Source: a virus. Taken from it: DNA of 45,921 bases. This document shows, piece after piece, positions 17,938 through 24,966 of the stretch. The notes under the pieces are model-generated. The model was not told the origin of the DNA, ran no database searches, and was given only the letters and a program-made list of their open reading frames with translations. The stretch is from IMG/VR virus record IMGVR_UViG_3300030060_001743, positions 1-45,921 of that record; one strand, given 5' to 3'. The translations under genes and the position numbers were made by a program. Positions within the stretch are counted from its first letter, which is position 1. Each line of letters opens with the position of its first letter.

Positions 17938-17963
17938 CTAAATTAAGCAATATCAAGACTTAG
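17938..17963. repeat. 26-bp element, copy 1
   Basis: Begins CTAAATTAAG and ends AGACTTAG. It matches the element at 18084-18109 at 20 of 26 positions. Each copy starts CTAA and ends TTAG, making a weak dyad. Likely a binding site for a phage protein. Confidence 0.45.
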
Positions 17964-18083
17964 AACCTTGTCAGACCCCCACAAACTGAAAAAATAACGC
18001 AAGTATGTGTGTTTCTCTTTTTTTACGTGCAATACCCCCGCCCGTGCCAAATTACGTTAGGAAATCTAGATTGACCTTTTGCT

Positions 18084-18109
18084 CTAAGTTAAGTTATTGC
18101 TAGACTTAG
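18084..18109. repeat. 26-bp element, copy 2
   Basis: Begins CTAAGTTAAG and ends AGACTTAG. In this copy CTAAGT/ACTTAG is a perfect 6-bp inverted repeat. The spacing of 146 bp between copies could allow looping by one bound factor. Confidence 0.45.
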
Positions 18110-18129
18110 CTCGGTGCTCAGTAGACCCG

Positions 18130-18143
18130 ACCGACCAGTCGGT
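18130..18143. promoter_or_regulatory. 14-bp dyad, possible operator
   Basis: ACCGAC-CA-GTCGGT is a perfect inverted repeat with a 2-bp centre. It is too tight for a good RNA hairpin and has no T run directly after it, so a protein-binding site is the better reading. Confidence 0.4.
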
Positions 18144-18270
18144 TTATATATGATTTGAGCACTTTGCCTGACCAGTTCCGTACATTTGAGCACCCTCGCA
18201 TAAGCTTGCCAAAATTGCTACTAAGCCCTAGCTTTACCGACGGCAAAGAAATCTTTAGCAAAATTAGTGC

Positions 18271-18300
18271 TTGACAACTTGGAAAGGCTCGCCGTAATAT
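18271..18300 (+). promoter_or_regulatory. Promoter of the acidic-protein / AAA+ cassette
   Basis: TTGACA (18271-18276), 18 nt, TAATAT (18295-18300). Transcription would begin near 18307, about 90 nt upstream of the ATG at 18396. This is the promoter closest to the sigma-70 consensus in the early region. Confidence 0.65.
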
Positions 18301-18395
18301 ATACTGCTCACGAGGGACAACCCGCCGAGACCCCGACTGAGACCTTGACAATAAAGAAAACAACTAAATATCGGCGTTTCCGAGGAGGAAAAACA

Positions 18396-18881
18396 ATGAA
18401 TAATCAGTTTGAAAACGTATACTTTACCGACGATAAAGGTCGCAACATAACGGACTTAGCGGAGGTAATGAACAACCCTATAACCGACGAGTATAGAGCG
18501 AAAGTGCTCGATATTACCGACCAAGGTGCAAACCCTGAGGCTATTGCCGACATAGATAGTGCCGAGATTTCGGCGTTTATTGACGACCTAGGGCTTAACA
18601 ATGTCGACGATATTGTGCAAGCTTTTACGTCGATAAAGGAGTACCTGGAGTCTATAACCGACGACTATAGAGACCCGCTAGTTGACTTTCTAGCCGTCGC
18701 TATAGATGTCGAGATAGGTCTCAACGGCGGTGCTATAGCCGTCGATATAGGAGACGTTTACGACGACTTCGTCGATTTCAATGCCGAGGGTATTGTATCG
18801 ACAACCACGGCGTTAAGTGCTCAAGCCGAGTACAATGCCGAAGTCTATGCCGAGGGTATAGCAACCGATTTGGACAACTAA
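18396..18881 (+). CDS. Hyperacidic protein, 161 aa (possible DNA mimic)
   Basis: The ATG at 18396 follows GAGGAGG by 7 nt; the longer frame upstream would overlap the promoter. By my count 36 of 161 residues are Asp or Glu and only 6 Lys or Arg, giving a charge near -30. Helical segments alternate with Ala/Asp-rich repeats (IADIDSAEISAFIDDLG; AEYNAEVYAEGIATDL). It is the first gene of the higher-GC cassette. I recognise no family; ArdA-type motifs are not evident. Anti-restriction or DNA mimicry is inference from charge and position. Confidence 0.75.
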   Translation: MNNQFENVYFTDDKGRNITDLAEVMNNPITDEYRAKVLDITDQGANPEAIADIDSAEISAFIDDLGLNNVDDIVQAFTSIKEYLESITDDYRDPLVDFLAVAIDVEIGLNGGAIAVDIGDVYDDFVDFNAEGIVSTTTALSAQAEYNAEVYAEGIATDLDN

Positions 18882-18888
18882 AACAACC

Positions 18889-18906
18889 GCCGACTTTATC
18901 GTCGGC
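18889..18906 (+). promoter_or_regulatory. Hairpin just before the AAA+ gene's ribosome site
   Basis: GCCGAC-TTTATC-GTCGGC is a perfect 6-bp GC-rich stem ending 1-2 nt before AAAGGAG. There is no T run, so it is not a terminator. It could set the ratio of acidic protein to ATPase by mRNA processing or by limiting ribosome access. Confidence 0.45.
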
Positions 18907-18921
18907 AAAGGAGATGAAATT

Positions 18922-20472
18922 ATGGCTTTCATAACGAAAAAGCATAACACAAACGGCTCGTCCCCGAGCGGTAGTAATGACGGGACTAGTCCAGGAAATA
19001 ACGAGATTAGTCTCGAAAACATACGCTCTTTGAACGTCAAGAAAGAGCTCAGACCACTAGCTCGAGACCTAGTCTCAAGGGCTCAAGGCTACGGCGTAAT
19101 CGATAGCCTTGACGCTAGTCAAGACCGAGAGAATATCAAGCGACAAAGCAAAGACAAGGTCGTCGACATTGTACTCGACCTGGCTCAGATGTGCGAGGAC
19201 AAGACGGGCAAAAAGCTCTATATTGACGGCAATAGTGGCAACACTGAGAGTACTACTGATAGTGGTAGCGGTCAAGGTGGTCAAGGTCAAGGCGGTGGGG
19301 GTATACCCGACCTGAAAGACCTAGCTCAGACGAAGTCTGGGACTGGTGCTCAAGGTGGTAGCGGTGGCTCTAGTAGCGACGGCACTAGTAATGAAGGCGA
19401 CGGAGACGGCGACGACGATACTAGTACTGACGACACTAGTACTGAGCCTTCCGAGCCTAGCACTGACCCGAACGACCCGCCGACAATGCAAGACATACAA
19501 GAGCTAATTCAGTCGGCATTAACTCAAACCAAGGTAGTGCCAAAGCCAACTACTACGCCGTCGGCTAGTGGTAAGCTCGAGCACTGGCAAATGCCGTTGC
19601 TCAAGGCTATTGTCGACACAAATAGACAAGCTCTACTTGTGGGTGGTGCGGGTACTGGAAAGACGACTATTGCCGAGCAAATAGCTCAGTACTTAGGCTT
19701 TGATGTCGACAAGCAATTCTATTCTATCTCGCTAAGTAGCGGAGTTTCCGAGGCTCACTTGACTGGACGTATGAATATGAAGGGCGAATTTATCGACACT
19801 GAATTCTTGAACATAGTCGAGAACGGCGGGGTTATTCTACTCGACGAGTTTGATAACGCCGACCCCGACGTATTGGTCGGGCTTAATTCGCTATTAGCTA
19901 ACGACGTAATGAGCACCCCGCTCAGACGTGGGAACGAGATAGCGAGACGAGCCAAGAATTGCTACATTATAGCGACGGCTAATACCTGGGGCAACGGCTC
20001 TAGTGGCTCGGCGGGTTATGTCCGTAAGCAACTAGATACGGCGACACTAGACCGATTTGTATGTAGCAAAATGTATCTCGGTCAAGACCGACGCATTGAG
20101 AACTTGGTCTATGGTTTAGCCGACGAGAAACCAAGATACCCTAAGAGTTTCGAAACTCTAGCCGACAATAGTCCGAAGGGTATTATGCAAGAGGTCAAGA
20201 AATTGCGTACAAGTCTACGAGCAATCAAGACTAGTGTCGACGACCCTAGACGAAATGTTCGCAAGATTGTGGGTATTCGAGCTAGTGCTCAAGGTGCAAA
20301 GTTAATACGTCAAGCTAACTTCGACTTCCGCTCAGTGCTCGAATTGTATCTCAGTAATTGGACGGACGACGAACTCGCTACTATCGAGGTCAGTAGAAAA
20401 CACAATACGAAAGACGACTACTTTCAATACGACTTTAGTCGCTTTTGTGAAAGCAATAGGTTAGCACAATGA
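18922..20472 (+). CDS. CobS/MoxR-type AAA+ ATPase, 516 aa
   Basis: The C-terminal half is an AAA+ module: Walker A GGAGTGKTT near residue 240, Walker B VILLDEFDNAD, sensor 1 IIATANTWG and arginine finger LDRF, as in CobS/MoxR/dynein-like ATPases that remodel a partner. The N-terminal 190 residues are unusual: a short helical domain, then a Gly/Ser/Thr/Asp linker of about 80 residues (GQGGQGQGGGG, DGDGDDDTSTDD). GC is about 47% in a sampled line, well above the structural genes. The stop overlaps the next gene as ATGA, tying it to its putative VWA-like partner. Confidence 0.85.
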   Translation: MAFITKKHNTNGSSPSGSNDGTSPGNNEISLENIRSLNVKKELRPLARDLVSRAQGYGVIDSLDASQDRENIKRQSKDKVVDIVLDLAQMCEDKTGKKLYIDGNSGNTESTTDSGSGQGGQGQGGGGIPDLKDLAQTKSGTGAQGGSGGSSSDGTSNEGDGDGDDDTSTDDTSTEPSEPSTDPNDPPTMQDIQELIQSALTQTKVVPKPTTTPSASGKLEHWQMPLLKAIVDTNRQALLVGGAGTGKTTIAEQIAQYLGFDVDKQFYSISLSSGVSEAHLTGRMNMKGEFIDTEFLNIVENGGVILLDEFDNADPDVLVGLNSLLANDVMSTPLRRGNEIARRAKNCYIIATANTWGNGSSGSAGYVRKQLDTATLDRFVCSKMYLGQDRRIENLVYGLADEKPRYPKSFETLADNSPKGIMQEVKKLRTSLRAIKTSVDDPRRNVRKIVGIRASAQGAKLIRQANFDFRSVLELYLSNWTDDELATIEVSRKHNTKDDYFQYDFSRFCESNRLAQ

Positions 20473-21437
20473 GCGTTAAATACGACGACTTAATCGAACA
20501 CAACGTCAAGGCGTACAACAAGCACGAGCTCGCCAAGCTTTGCAACGGCGGAGGTGCTCAAGTCAAGAGCTCGGCTCGTATCATAGCTATCGAGTATGAA
20601 AGTATCGACGATATGCTTAAGGTACTTAAGCAAGCCGACACTGATATATGGGAGCGAACTCTTGACCGCCAGTACGAGATGTGGTGGACAATGTCCGACG
20701 TTATTGACATTGAAGGTAGGCAAGAGCAACTCGATATAATACGTCGAGGTTATAGCACGACGAGTATATACGAGCACTACACCGAGCTCAAGCGTAAGCT
20801 CAACGCTAACCCCGACAACTTAGAACGTTTGGGTGCTATGGGTGTTGATTGCCGTCGTAAACGACGAGCCGACCTTGCGGGGTGTATCGTCAACATAGAT
20901 AAGGCTATGGCGGGTCTCGACCCTATGGAAAGTCTCAAGCGTCAAAACCAGTCCAAATGTGTGAGGGTATTTATAGACCTTGCTAGGCTTGCAGACGTAG
21001 AGCCCGAGCACATACTCGAGAGCTCTTGCTATGCTATTGCCGTCGCTAATACTCTTGAGGAAAAAGGTTATGCCGTCGAGATAAAGTTCGGCACTACCAA
21101 CTACAACTACGGGCTCAATGGTTGTGGTCGACATAATACAAGCGACGGAGGTAGTGTGATTGTCCGTACTTCCTTCACGGCTAAGAGACCCGACGAGCCA
21201 GTCAACGAGGCTAAGCTCTTGACCTTCTCGTCAGTAGGTATCTTTCGAGACTTCATATTCGATACTAGACGACGTATTCTCGGTCAAGGTAGTATGGGCT
21301 CAAGTCTCTACTCGGTAATTAGACCCGCAAACAACGAGGAATTCTACCGAGAGTTTGCCGATTGTGATGTCTATGTCGGACACAACTCAAGTCTCGAGAC
21401 TATCATCACGGGTATTGAAGGCGTGCTATTGTCCTAG
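20469..21437 (+). CDS. Partner of the AAA+ ATPase, degenerate VWA-like protein, 322 aa
   Basis: Starts on ATGA within the ATPase stop. Residues about 160-250 have a Rossmann-like pattern: a strand with CVRVFIDLARLADV in the place of a MIDAS loop, a helix (SSCYAIAVANTLEEKGYAV), then EIKFGT, and later LLTFSSVGIFRDFIF. This resembles the phage proteins that accompany MoxR/CobS-like ATPases (DUF7192-type), where the metal site is often lost; here DxSxS is not intact. The N-terminal helical part may bind the ATPase. Its cellular target is unknown. Confidence 0.65.
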   Translation: MSVKYDDLIEHNVKAYNKHELAKLCNGGGAQVKSSARIIAIEYESIDDMLKVLKQADTDIWERTLDRQYEMWWTMSDVIDIEGRQEQLDIIRRGYSTTSIYEHYTELKRKLNANPDNLERLGAMGVDCRRKRRADLAGCIVNIDKAMAGLDPMESLKRQNQSKCVRVFIDLARLADVEPEHILESSCYAIAVANTLEEKGYAVEIKFGTTNYNYGLNGCGRHNTSDGGSVIVRTSFTAKRPDEPVNEAKLLTFSSVGIFRDFIFDTRRRILGQGSMGSSLYSVIRPANNEEFYREFADCDVYVGHNSSLETIITGIEGVLLS

Positions 21438-21459
21438 ATTTATAACTCACGTTATAAAT
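21438..21459 (+). repeat. 9-bp perfect hairpin right after the stop codon
   Basis: ATTTATAAC-TCAC-GTTATAAAT begins directly after the TAG of the VWA-like gene. It is AT-rich and has no T run of its own. It may protect the mRNA end or help the terminator that follows 15 nt later. Confidence 0.5.
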
Positions 21460-21472
21460 TGAGCACTGAAAG

Positions 21473-21508
21473 AAGGGCTAGTAGGTTTCCTACTAGTCCT
21501 TTTTTTTT
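21473..21508 (+). terminator. Intrinsic terminator of the AAA+ cassette
   Basis: A 12-bp stem, AGGGCTAGTAGG-TTT-CCTACTAGTCCT with one G-U pair, is followed at once by T tract 21500-21508. It is one of the strongest terminators in the window and cleanly closes the higher-GC cassette. Confidence 0.85.
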
Positions 21509-21728
21509 GTCGTGCTCAAACTCTCTTCTGCTATCTCTTGATGATACATCAAGAGCACATTTTTCTGAGCACTTTCACCTACTTCTTGATTGATTTTTTT
21601 TGTAGGTTATGAGTTGACACTCAGAACTAGCAAAAAAAATACCTACACGCAAAGTCCTAGAGGGTGGGTCGAACAATCCCTTCTACCCCGCACACATTAA
21701 CGCAACCATTGACCGACGACAATGAAAC
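21509..21728. other. Gene-free stretch with alternative pairing segments
   Basis: No gene is visible between the terminator and the next promoter. CTCTTGAT/ATCAAGAG forms an 8-bp stem (about 21533-21555). GTAGGT at 21602-21607 can pair either with ACCTAC at 21577-21582 or with ACCTACA at 21641-21647 (then using TGTAGGT). Runs of 8 T and 8 A flank these. Three GAGCAC/GTGCTC words also fall here. It may be a regulatory leader or a protein-binding region. Confidence 0.4.
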
Positions 21729-21789
21729 CAAGTAATTTATTTACTACGTAAATTAATTTCTTGACAAGTACCGACTGAAACCCTTAAGA
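21729..21789 (+). promoter_or_regulatory. Promoter with upstream dyad operator, copy 1
   Basis: A 39-bp block (21729-21767) is repeated without change at 23404-23442. It contains an imperfect 11-bp inverted repeat with a 3-bp centre (core TTTAC-TAC-GTAAA), directly followed by the -35 TTGACA (21761-21766). After 17 nt comes TTAAGA (21784-21789). The weak -10 and the dyad abutting the -35 suggest activation, or repression, by a phage regulator. Confidence 0.75.
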
Positions 21790-21860
21790 TATTATATGCG
21801 AACAACGACACTACAAAATTTTTTCATCTCAATTACCGCCACATTGATTGTGGAACTAAC

Positions 21861-21925
21861 GCCCGTTGAGTTCGGTCTAGGTTGGTTAGGCGGTAGCCGT
21901 AGACCTGGACGTGTTAGAGACGGGC
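21861..21925 (+). promoter_or_regulatory. Nested hairpin in the leader of the 147-aa gene
   Basis: Three nested stems: GCCCGT (21861)/ACGGGC (21920), GGTCTA (21874)/TAGACC (21900) and GGC/GCC at the tip (21889-21898). It lies between promoter copy 1 and the ribosome site AGGAG at 21941. A structured 5' leader, possibly for mRNA stability or ligand or protein control. Confidence 0.5.
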
Positions 21926-21953
21926 AAGTATTTAATAACGAGGAGATTATAAA

Positions 21954-22397
21954 ATGAAACTGAACGAAATAACTGAAAGTCTAGCAATAGCTAGACAGAA
22001 CAAGCACACTGAGATACGTGAACGATACGAGTGGGACACTCATCAAGGCGAGATTATGTGTATGTTTGCCGACGACGCCAACGGCATTGACATCAAACGT
22101 GCTAAGTACAACGACCTTAAAAAAGGCGACCGAGTTGTTATGCTTGGTATACCAGGTATAAGTAATCACACCAGGACTGGTGTTATTATGGAGAACAAAC
22201 GTGGAGGTATTACACGTATGGTCAAAATCGACGAGGAGAACGGGTACTTTGGAGACATTGGCTCAGTCTATATCGACGAGATAGTTGCACACATCAACGA
22301 CAACGGAGAGTATATCATACTCAGTCCGACTGATACCGAGAAAAAAAATATGGCTAAGACTAGAAATCTTGCCGACAAACTATTTGGGGAGGCATAA
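21954..22397 (+). CDS. Hypothetical protein with SH3/KOW-like segment, 147 aa
   Basis: The first gene under promoter copy 1, with AGGAG 8 nt before the ATG. The middle (DLKKGDRVVMLGIPGISNHT, then RTGVIMENKRGGITRMVKID) looks like a small beta-barrel with a KGDRVV entry, as in SH3/KOW folds. The N-terminus is helical and the C-terminus is Lys/Asn-rich. Function is unknown. The stop overlaps the next start (TAATG). Confidence 0.75.
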   Translation: MKLNEITESLAIARQNKHTEIRERYEWDTHQGEIMCMFADDANGIDIKRAKYNDLKKGDRVVMLGIPGISNHTRTGVIMENKRGGITRMVKIDEENGYFGDIGSVYIDEIVAHINDNGEYIILSPTDTEKKNMAKTRNLADKLFGEA

Positions 22398-22531
22398 TGT
22401 ATTACGACGTAGACACAGACATTGTGTACTGGGCTTGCCTAACTCAAGCGGAATTATTCTTACTAATAATTTTTTGCATTTCGTTATGGGAGTTCCTAAA
22501 ATTCATTGTGAGAAAGGAGTTTCTCAGATGA
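22397..22531 (+). CDS. Small single-span membrane protein, 44 aa
   Basis: The ATG overlaps the previous stop as TAATG and the stop overlaps the next start as ATGA, so the gene is coupled on both sides, and GGGGAGG precedes it. The acidic N-terminus (MYYDVDTDIVYW) is followed by a hydrophobic span around AELFLLIIFCISLWEFLKFIV and a basic tail (RKEFLR), giving an N-out, C-in prediction. It could be a holin-like, superinfection-exclusion or host-takeover peptide. No family is recognised. Confidence 0.65.
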   Translation: MYYDVDTDIVYWACLTQAELFLLIIFCISLWEFLKFIVRKEFLR

Positions 22532-22791
22532 ACAAACTGATTATCGACATCAATCTCAATGGAGCTTGGGTGCTCGAGAGTGTTCTAATGCGGGAGTTGT
22601 TTCCCGCATTAAAGCCGAACGCTAACACTGAGCAACGCATTGAGCACGACGAAAAGCGTAAGGTGTACAAGAGAAAACTTGACGACCTAGAATACATAGA
22701 ACTATTAGCCGAGTTTAATAACAAGCTCGGGCACAAGTACGAGTTAACAAACTTAACCGACGAACAAGTCAAACAACTGGAGGAAAAATGA
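22528..22791 (+). CDS. Hypothetical protein, 87 aa
   Basis: AAGGAG stands 8 nt before the ATG at 22528, which overlaps the preceding stop (ATGA); the longer frame upstream is not used. The protein starts with a strand (KLIIDINLNGAW) followed by charged helices with DEKRKVYKRKLDDLEYIELL and a Glu/Lys-rich end. Its stop overlaps the next ATG. Unknown early protein. Confidence 0.7.
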   Translation: MNKLIIDINLNGAWVLESVLMRELFPALKPNANTEQRIEHDEKRKVYKRKLDDLEYIELLAEFNNKLGHKYELTNLTDEQVKQLEEK

Positions 22792-23114
22792 ACGAGAAAC
22801 AAGCAAAGCTATTGCTCAATAGGTATAGGAACGTTATAGTGCCTATGATGTATGCGGAGTTCAGTGCTCTAATAGACCACGAGAACGAGGACAAAACTAT
22901 AGTCCAAGGACTATTAAATAATTATATCGATAGCTTACTACTTAAGATACACGAGATACTAAACTTGACTGATACCGACGTCAAAGAAAATCTTTCAATG
23001 CACGAACGAGAAACACAATGGGCATACAAGAGTGCTCTTAGTGCGGTACGACACACGGCAAGAGAGAGAAAGATTGAGCACGGACTAGAAACATTTTACA
23101 CTGAGGAGGACTAA
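22788..23114 (+). CDS. Hypothetical helical protein, 108 aa
   Basis: All-helical by appearance (KQAKLLLNRYRNVIVPMMYA; LLNNYIDSLLLKIHEIL), with charged surfaces and no motif I know. ATGA coupling to the upstream gene and TAATG coupling to the next show one polycistronic message. Unknown function in the early region. Confidence 0.7.
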   Translation: MNEKQAKLLLNRYRNVIVPMMYAEFSALIDHENEDKTIVQGLLNNYIDSLLLKIHEILNLTDTDVKENLSMHERETQWAYKSALSAVRHTARERKIEHGLETFYTEED

Positions 23115-23410
23115 TGGCGATAAAAAAACCAATCAAATATTCCATAGAGGAATATAGCCAAGACACGAGAGAGTATGTTGTCGAGAGTGAGCACCAACTT
23201 AATCGAGATGAAATAGTCGAGGTTATATCAAGTGCTTGTCTACACAACCACAATACAAAGGTAGGCGTTTACGTGGAAGGCAAGGGCAAGGCATACGTTA
23301 AACACGTAGACACAATCTACGGAGACGATAGCCAAGTAAATGTCTACGAGGCAGACGATAGCAATCATAGTCTCAAGGACAATAGATTAACAAAGTTAAT
23401 GGACAAGTAA
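23114..23410 (+). CDS. Hypothetical alpha/beta protein, 98 aa
   Basis: The first half contains REYVVESEHQLNRDEIVEVI, the second strands with VGVYVEGKGKAYVKHVDTI. The TAA stop at 23408-23410 lies inside the second copy of the 39-bp promoter block, so the gene ends exactly where the next promoter begins. No family is recognised. Confidence 0.7.
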   Translation: MAIKKPIKYSIEEYSQDTREYVVESEHQLNRDEIVEVISSACLHNHNTKVGVYVEGKGKAYVKHVDTIYGDDSQVNVYEADDSNHSLKDNRLTKLMDK

Positions 23411-23464
23411 TTTATTTACTACGTAAATTAATTTCTTGACAAATACAATTTGAAATGCTTAAGT
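23404..23464 (+). promoter_or_regulatory. Promoter with upstream dyad operator, copy 2
   Basis: Identical 39-bp block (23404-23442) to copy 1, with the TTTAC-TAC-GTAAA dyad and -35 TTGACA (23436-23441), then 17 nt and TTAAGT (23459-23464). Sequence identity stops right after the -35, which points to selection on the operator plus -35. It drives the genes from 23501. Confidence 0.75.
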
Positions 23465-23500
23465 TGATAACATTGAACGACATCACGAGGAGGAAACGAT

Positions 23501-24010
23501 ATGTCTAAACAGATAAAACAAATGCAACAATTACTCGACGATATTGACGACGACAATAAATGTACGTCAATGGAAGTCGACGACAAAGATAGACAACACG
23601 AGGAGGTTATAGAGTTTTCTACGTGGAAAACTAACGAGCCAATGCTTGAGAGTGAGCGTACTAGACTTAAAAACAATCTAGAGTGTGGCTTGTCTATGCT
23701 ACAACCCTTAGAATTATTAGGGGTATTCCAAGTTGTGTCTGACGCAATACGAGAGGCAAAAATTGTAGAGCTAAAAGATATAACAAGTGCTCAACCAGTT
23801 GTTGACCAACACGGCAACAAACACATACACCTTGAGAATATGGGTGGCGATAGCCAACCAGGCGACAAAATCAAATTGATTATGATGAAACTCATATCCG
23901 AGGCGGAGCTATGTATATCTATGCTAGATAATATGTATGAAGTAGCTCGTATGAAACACGAGAAAGAACAAAACCCGTCTATTAATCCGAAGGAGGTGGC
24001 TAATGCCTAA
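23501..24010 (+). CDS. Hypothetical acidic protein, 169 aa
   Basis: The N-terminus is strongly acidic (QLLDDIDDDNKCTSMEVDDK). A helical middle part (LKNNLECGLSMLQPLELLGV) is followed by DQHGNKHIHLENMGGD and a C-terminal helix. GAGGAGG precedes the ATG. It is the first gene of the unit under promoter copy 2. I recognise no family. Confidence 0.7.
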   Translation: MSKQIKQMQQLLDDIDDDNKCTSMEVDDKDRQHEEVIEFSTWKTNEPMLESERTRLKNNLECGLSMLQPLELLGVFQVVSDAIREAKIVELKDITSAQPVVDQHGNKHIHLENMGGDSQPGDKIKLIMMKLISEAELCISMLDNMYEVARMKHEKEQNPSINPKEVANA

Positions 24011-24311
24011 AGACAAATCAGTAAAGGTTGGTAAAGGTTTTACCAAAACTAAAACAGACGCACCTAGTCAAAAAGAAATCGAACAAGCACGAGACTTTGT
24101 ATCAAGTGCCCGAGGTCAACTTATATTAGGTCAAGCTCTTGCTATTGCAAGTCGGGAGCTTAGAGACAAAGAGCCAAGCAACGCAAGTGATATGGCGTAC
24201 ATTGGTAAGACTTTGTTCTCGGTATTCTATCACATATACACTGACGAGTACCAAGAGATAATGAAAAAAGCTCAAGCCGAGGCTAATAAACTAAATCAAC
24301 AAAGTACGTAA
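24003..24311 (+). CDS. Hypothetical protein, 102 aa
   Basis: Overlaps the upstream gene by 8 nt and has GGAGG before its ATG. A basic, flexible N-terminus (MPKDKSVKVGKGFTKTKTD) leads to helices with ARDFVSSARGQLILGQALAI and SVFYHIYTDEYQEIMKKAQA. It ends just before a terminator. Unknown. Confidence 0.7.
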   Translation: MPKDKSVKVGKGFTKTKTDAPSQKEIEQARDFVSSARGQLILGQALAIASRELRDKEPSNASDMAYIGKTLFSVFYHIYTDEYQEIMKKAQAEANKLNQQST

Positions 24312-24338
24312 TGGTACGACACACAAACGGAGACGGAG

Positions 24339-24361
24339 ACCCCCTAGCAATAGGGGGTTTT
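24339..24361 (+). terminator. Intrinsic terminator after the 102-aa gene
   Basis: ACCCCCTA-GCAA-TAGGGGGT is a perfect 8-bp stem with a GNRA-type tetraloop, followed by TTTTCTATTT. The next ribosome site starts only a few bases later, so some read-through must feed the next gene unless it has its own promoter. Confidence 0.75.
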
Positions 24362-24376
24362 CTATTTGGAGGGTAA

Positions 24377-24664
24377 ATGAAAAGACATATAACTAAAATA
24401 GAACAAGAACTAGTAGACAAACTAATCAAAGACATAGACGCAGTCTTAGAAAATGTTATGCTAGGAAGGAGTGATAAAGTGATAGAACGTGAAAAAATAT
24501 TTAGTGCTCAGATTAAAAAGCTTGAGCACCTATTGCCAAAAATGTACTGGCACGTAGACAAATACGGAGAAGTACACATAGACGCCGAAGGTATGGAGGC
24601 GGAATTAGCGGAGGCAATTAAGAAAGCTAACGAACTTATAAAGGAGTTAGGTTATGATAAGTAA
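24377..24664 (+). CDS. Hypothetical helical protein, 95 aa
   Basis: GGAGG precedes the ATG. Helices (IEQELVDKLIKDIDAVLENV; AEGMEAELAEAIKKANELIK) surround a short strand pair (YWHVDKYGEVHID). It is close to the terminator at 24339 and overlaps the next small gene by 11 nt. Unknown. Confidence 0.7.
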   Translation: MKRHITKIEQELVDKLIKDIDAVLENVMLGRSDKVIEREKIFSAQIKKLEHLLPKMYWHVDKYGEVHIDAEGMEAELAEAIKKANELIKELGYDK

Positions 24665-24794
24665 ATCAAAAGGAGACCAAGCTCTTGAAATACAAGAGAA
24701 AATAGATAAGCTAATTGACAAGCTTGAAAAGCTTGGCTTTGAGTTTATGTGGTATAATCGTATCAGTGGTATAAGGAGGCAACGTGATAAGTAA
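24654..24794 (+). CDS. Small charged protein, 46 aa
   Basis: Starts at the ATG inside the end of the 95-aa gene (AAGGAG about 9 nt upstream) and overlaps the following GTG-start gene by 11 nt. The sequence is amphipathic (ALEIQEKIDKLIDKLEKLGF) with a basic tail (RRQRDK). Coupling on both sides argues for a real gene. Function is unknown. Confidence 0.6.
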   Translation: MISKSKGDQALEIQEKIDKLIDKLEKLGFEFMWYNRISGIRRQRDK

Positions 24795-24897
24795 ATTCAT
24801 CAGTATAATTATTATGATTGGATTATTCTTTGGAATAATGTGGGGACTTAAAAAAGGTCTAAGAGCACTTGAAGTATACGAAAAAAATAAAAGTTGA
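24784..24897 (+). CDS. Small membrane protein, 37 aa, GTG start
   Basis: GGAGG lies 4-5 nt before the GTG. Residues 4-21 are a transmembrane helix (FISIIIMIGLFFGIMWGL) followed by a basic, then charged tail (KKGLRALEVYEKNKS). Tiny one-span phage proteins of this kind include holin-like and exclusion factors. I cannot say which this is. Confidence 0.65.
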   Translation: MISKFISIIIMIGLFFGIMWGLKKGLRALEVYEKNKS

Positions 24898-24966
24898 AAC
24901 TAATAACAATTATGTCGTATATTGTATTGATTGCTTGTAAGTTTAACAATATAAGGAGTTAGAGTT

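Larger units (their letters stand above)
17877..18395. other. Gene-free control region, possible operator/origin
   Basis: About 520 bp with no convincing gene between the two opposed operons. It holds a 10-bp inverted repeat, a diverged pair of 26-bp elements 146 bp apart, a 14-bp dyad, two ATTTGAGCAC repeats 31 bp apart (18153 and 18184, centred on the over-used GAGCAC word) and a second strong promoter. Such clustering fits a regulator or initiator binding region. A replication origin is possible but not shown. Confidence 0.5.

Noticed and set aside
18118-18363. Leftward 81-aa frame in the control region
   Set aside because: No ribosome site and it runs across the promoter at 18271; composition does not fit neighbouring genes.
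18396-18881. ArdA anti-restriction protein
   Set aside because: Acidity is similar, but no ArdA motif could be matched, so I kept only the neutral description.
20469-21437. Active VWA metal-binding domain
   Set aside because: The strand-loop CVRVFIDLARLADV does not give the DxSxS MIDAS pattern; only a VWA-like topology is arguable.
21655-21690. tRNA-like 3' end (GGGTCGAACAATCCC then CTACCCCGCACA), possible attachment site
   Set aside because: Resembles a T-arm plus acceptor, but the T stem does not pair properly, no CCA end follows, no 5' half is found upstream and no integrase is present.
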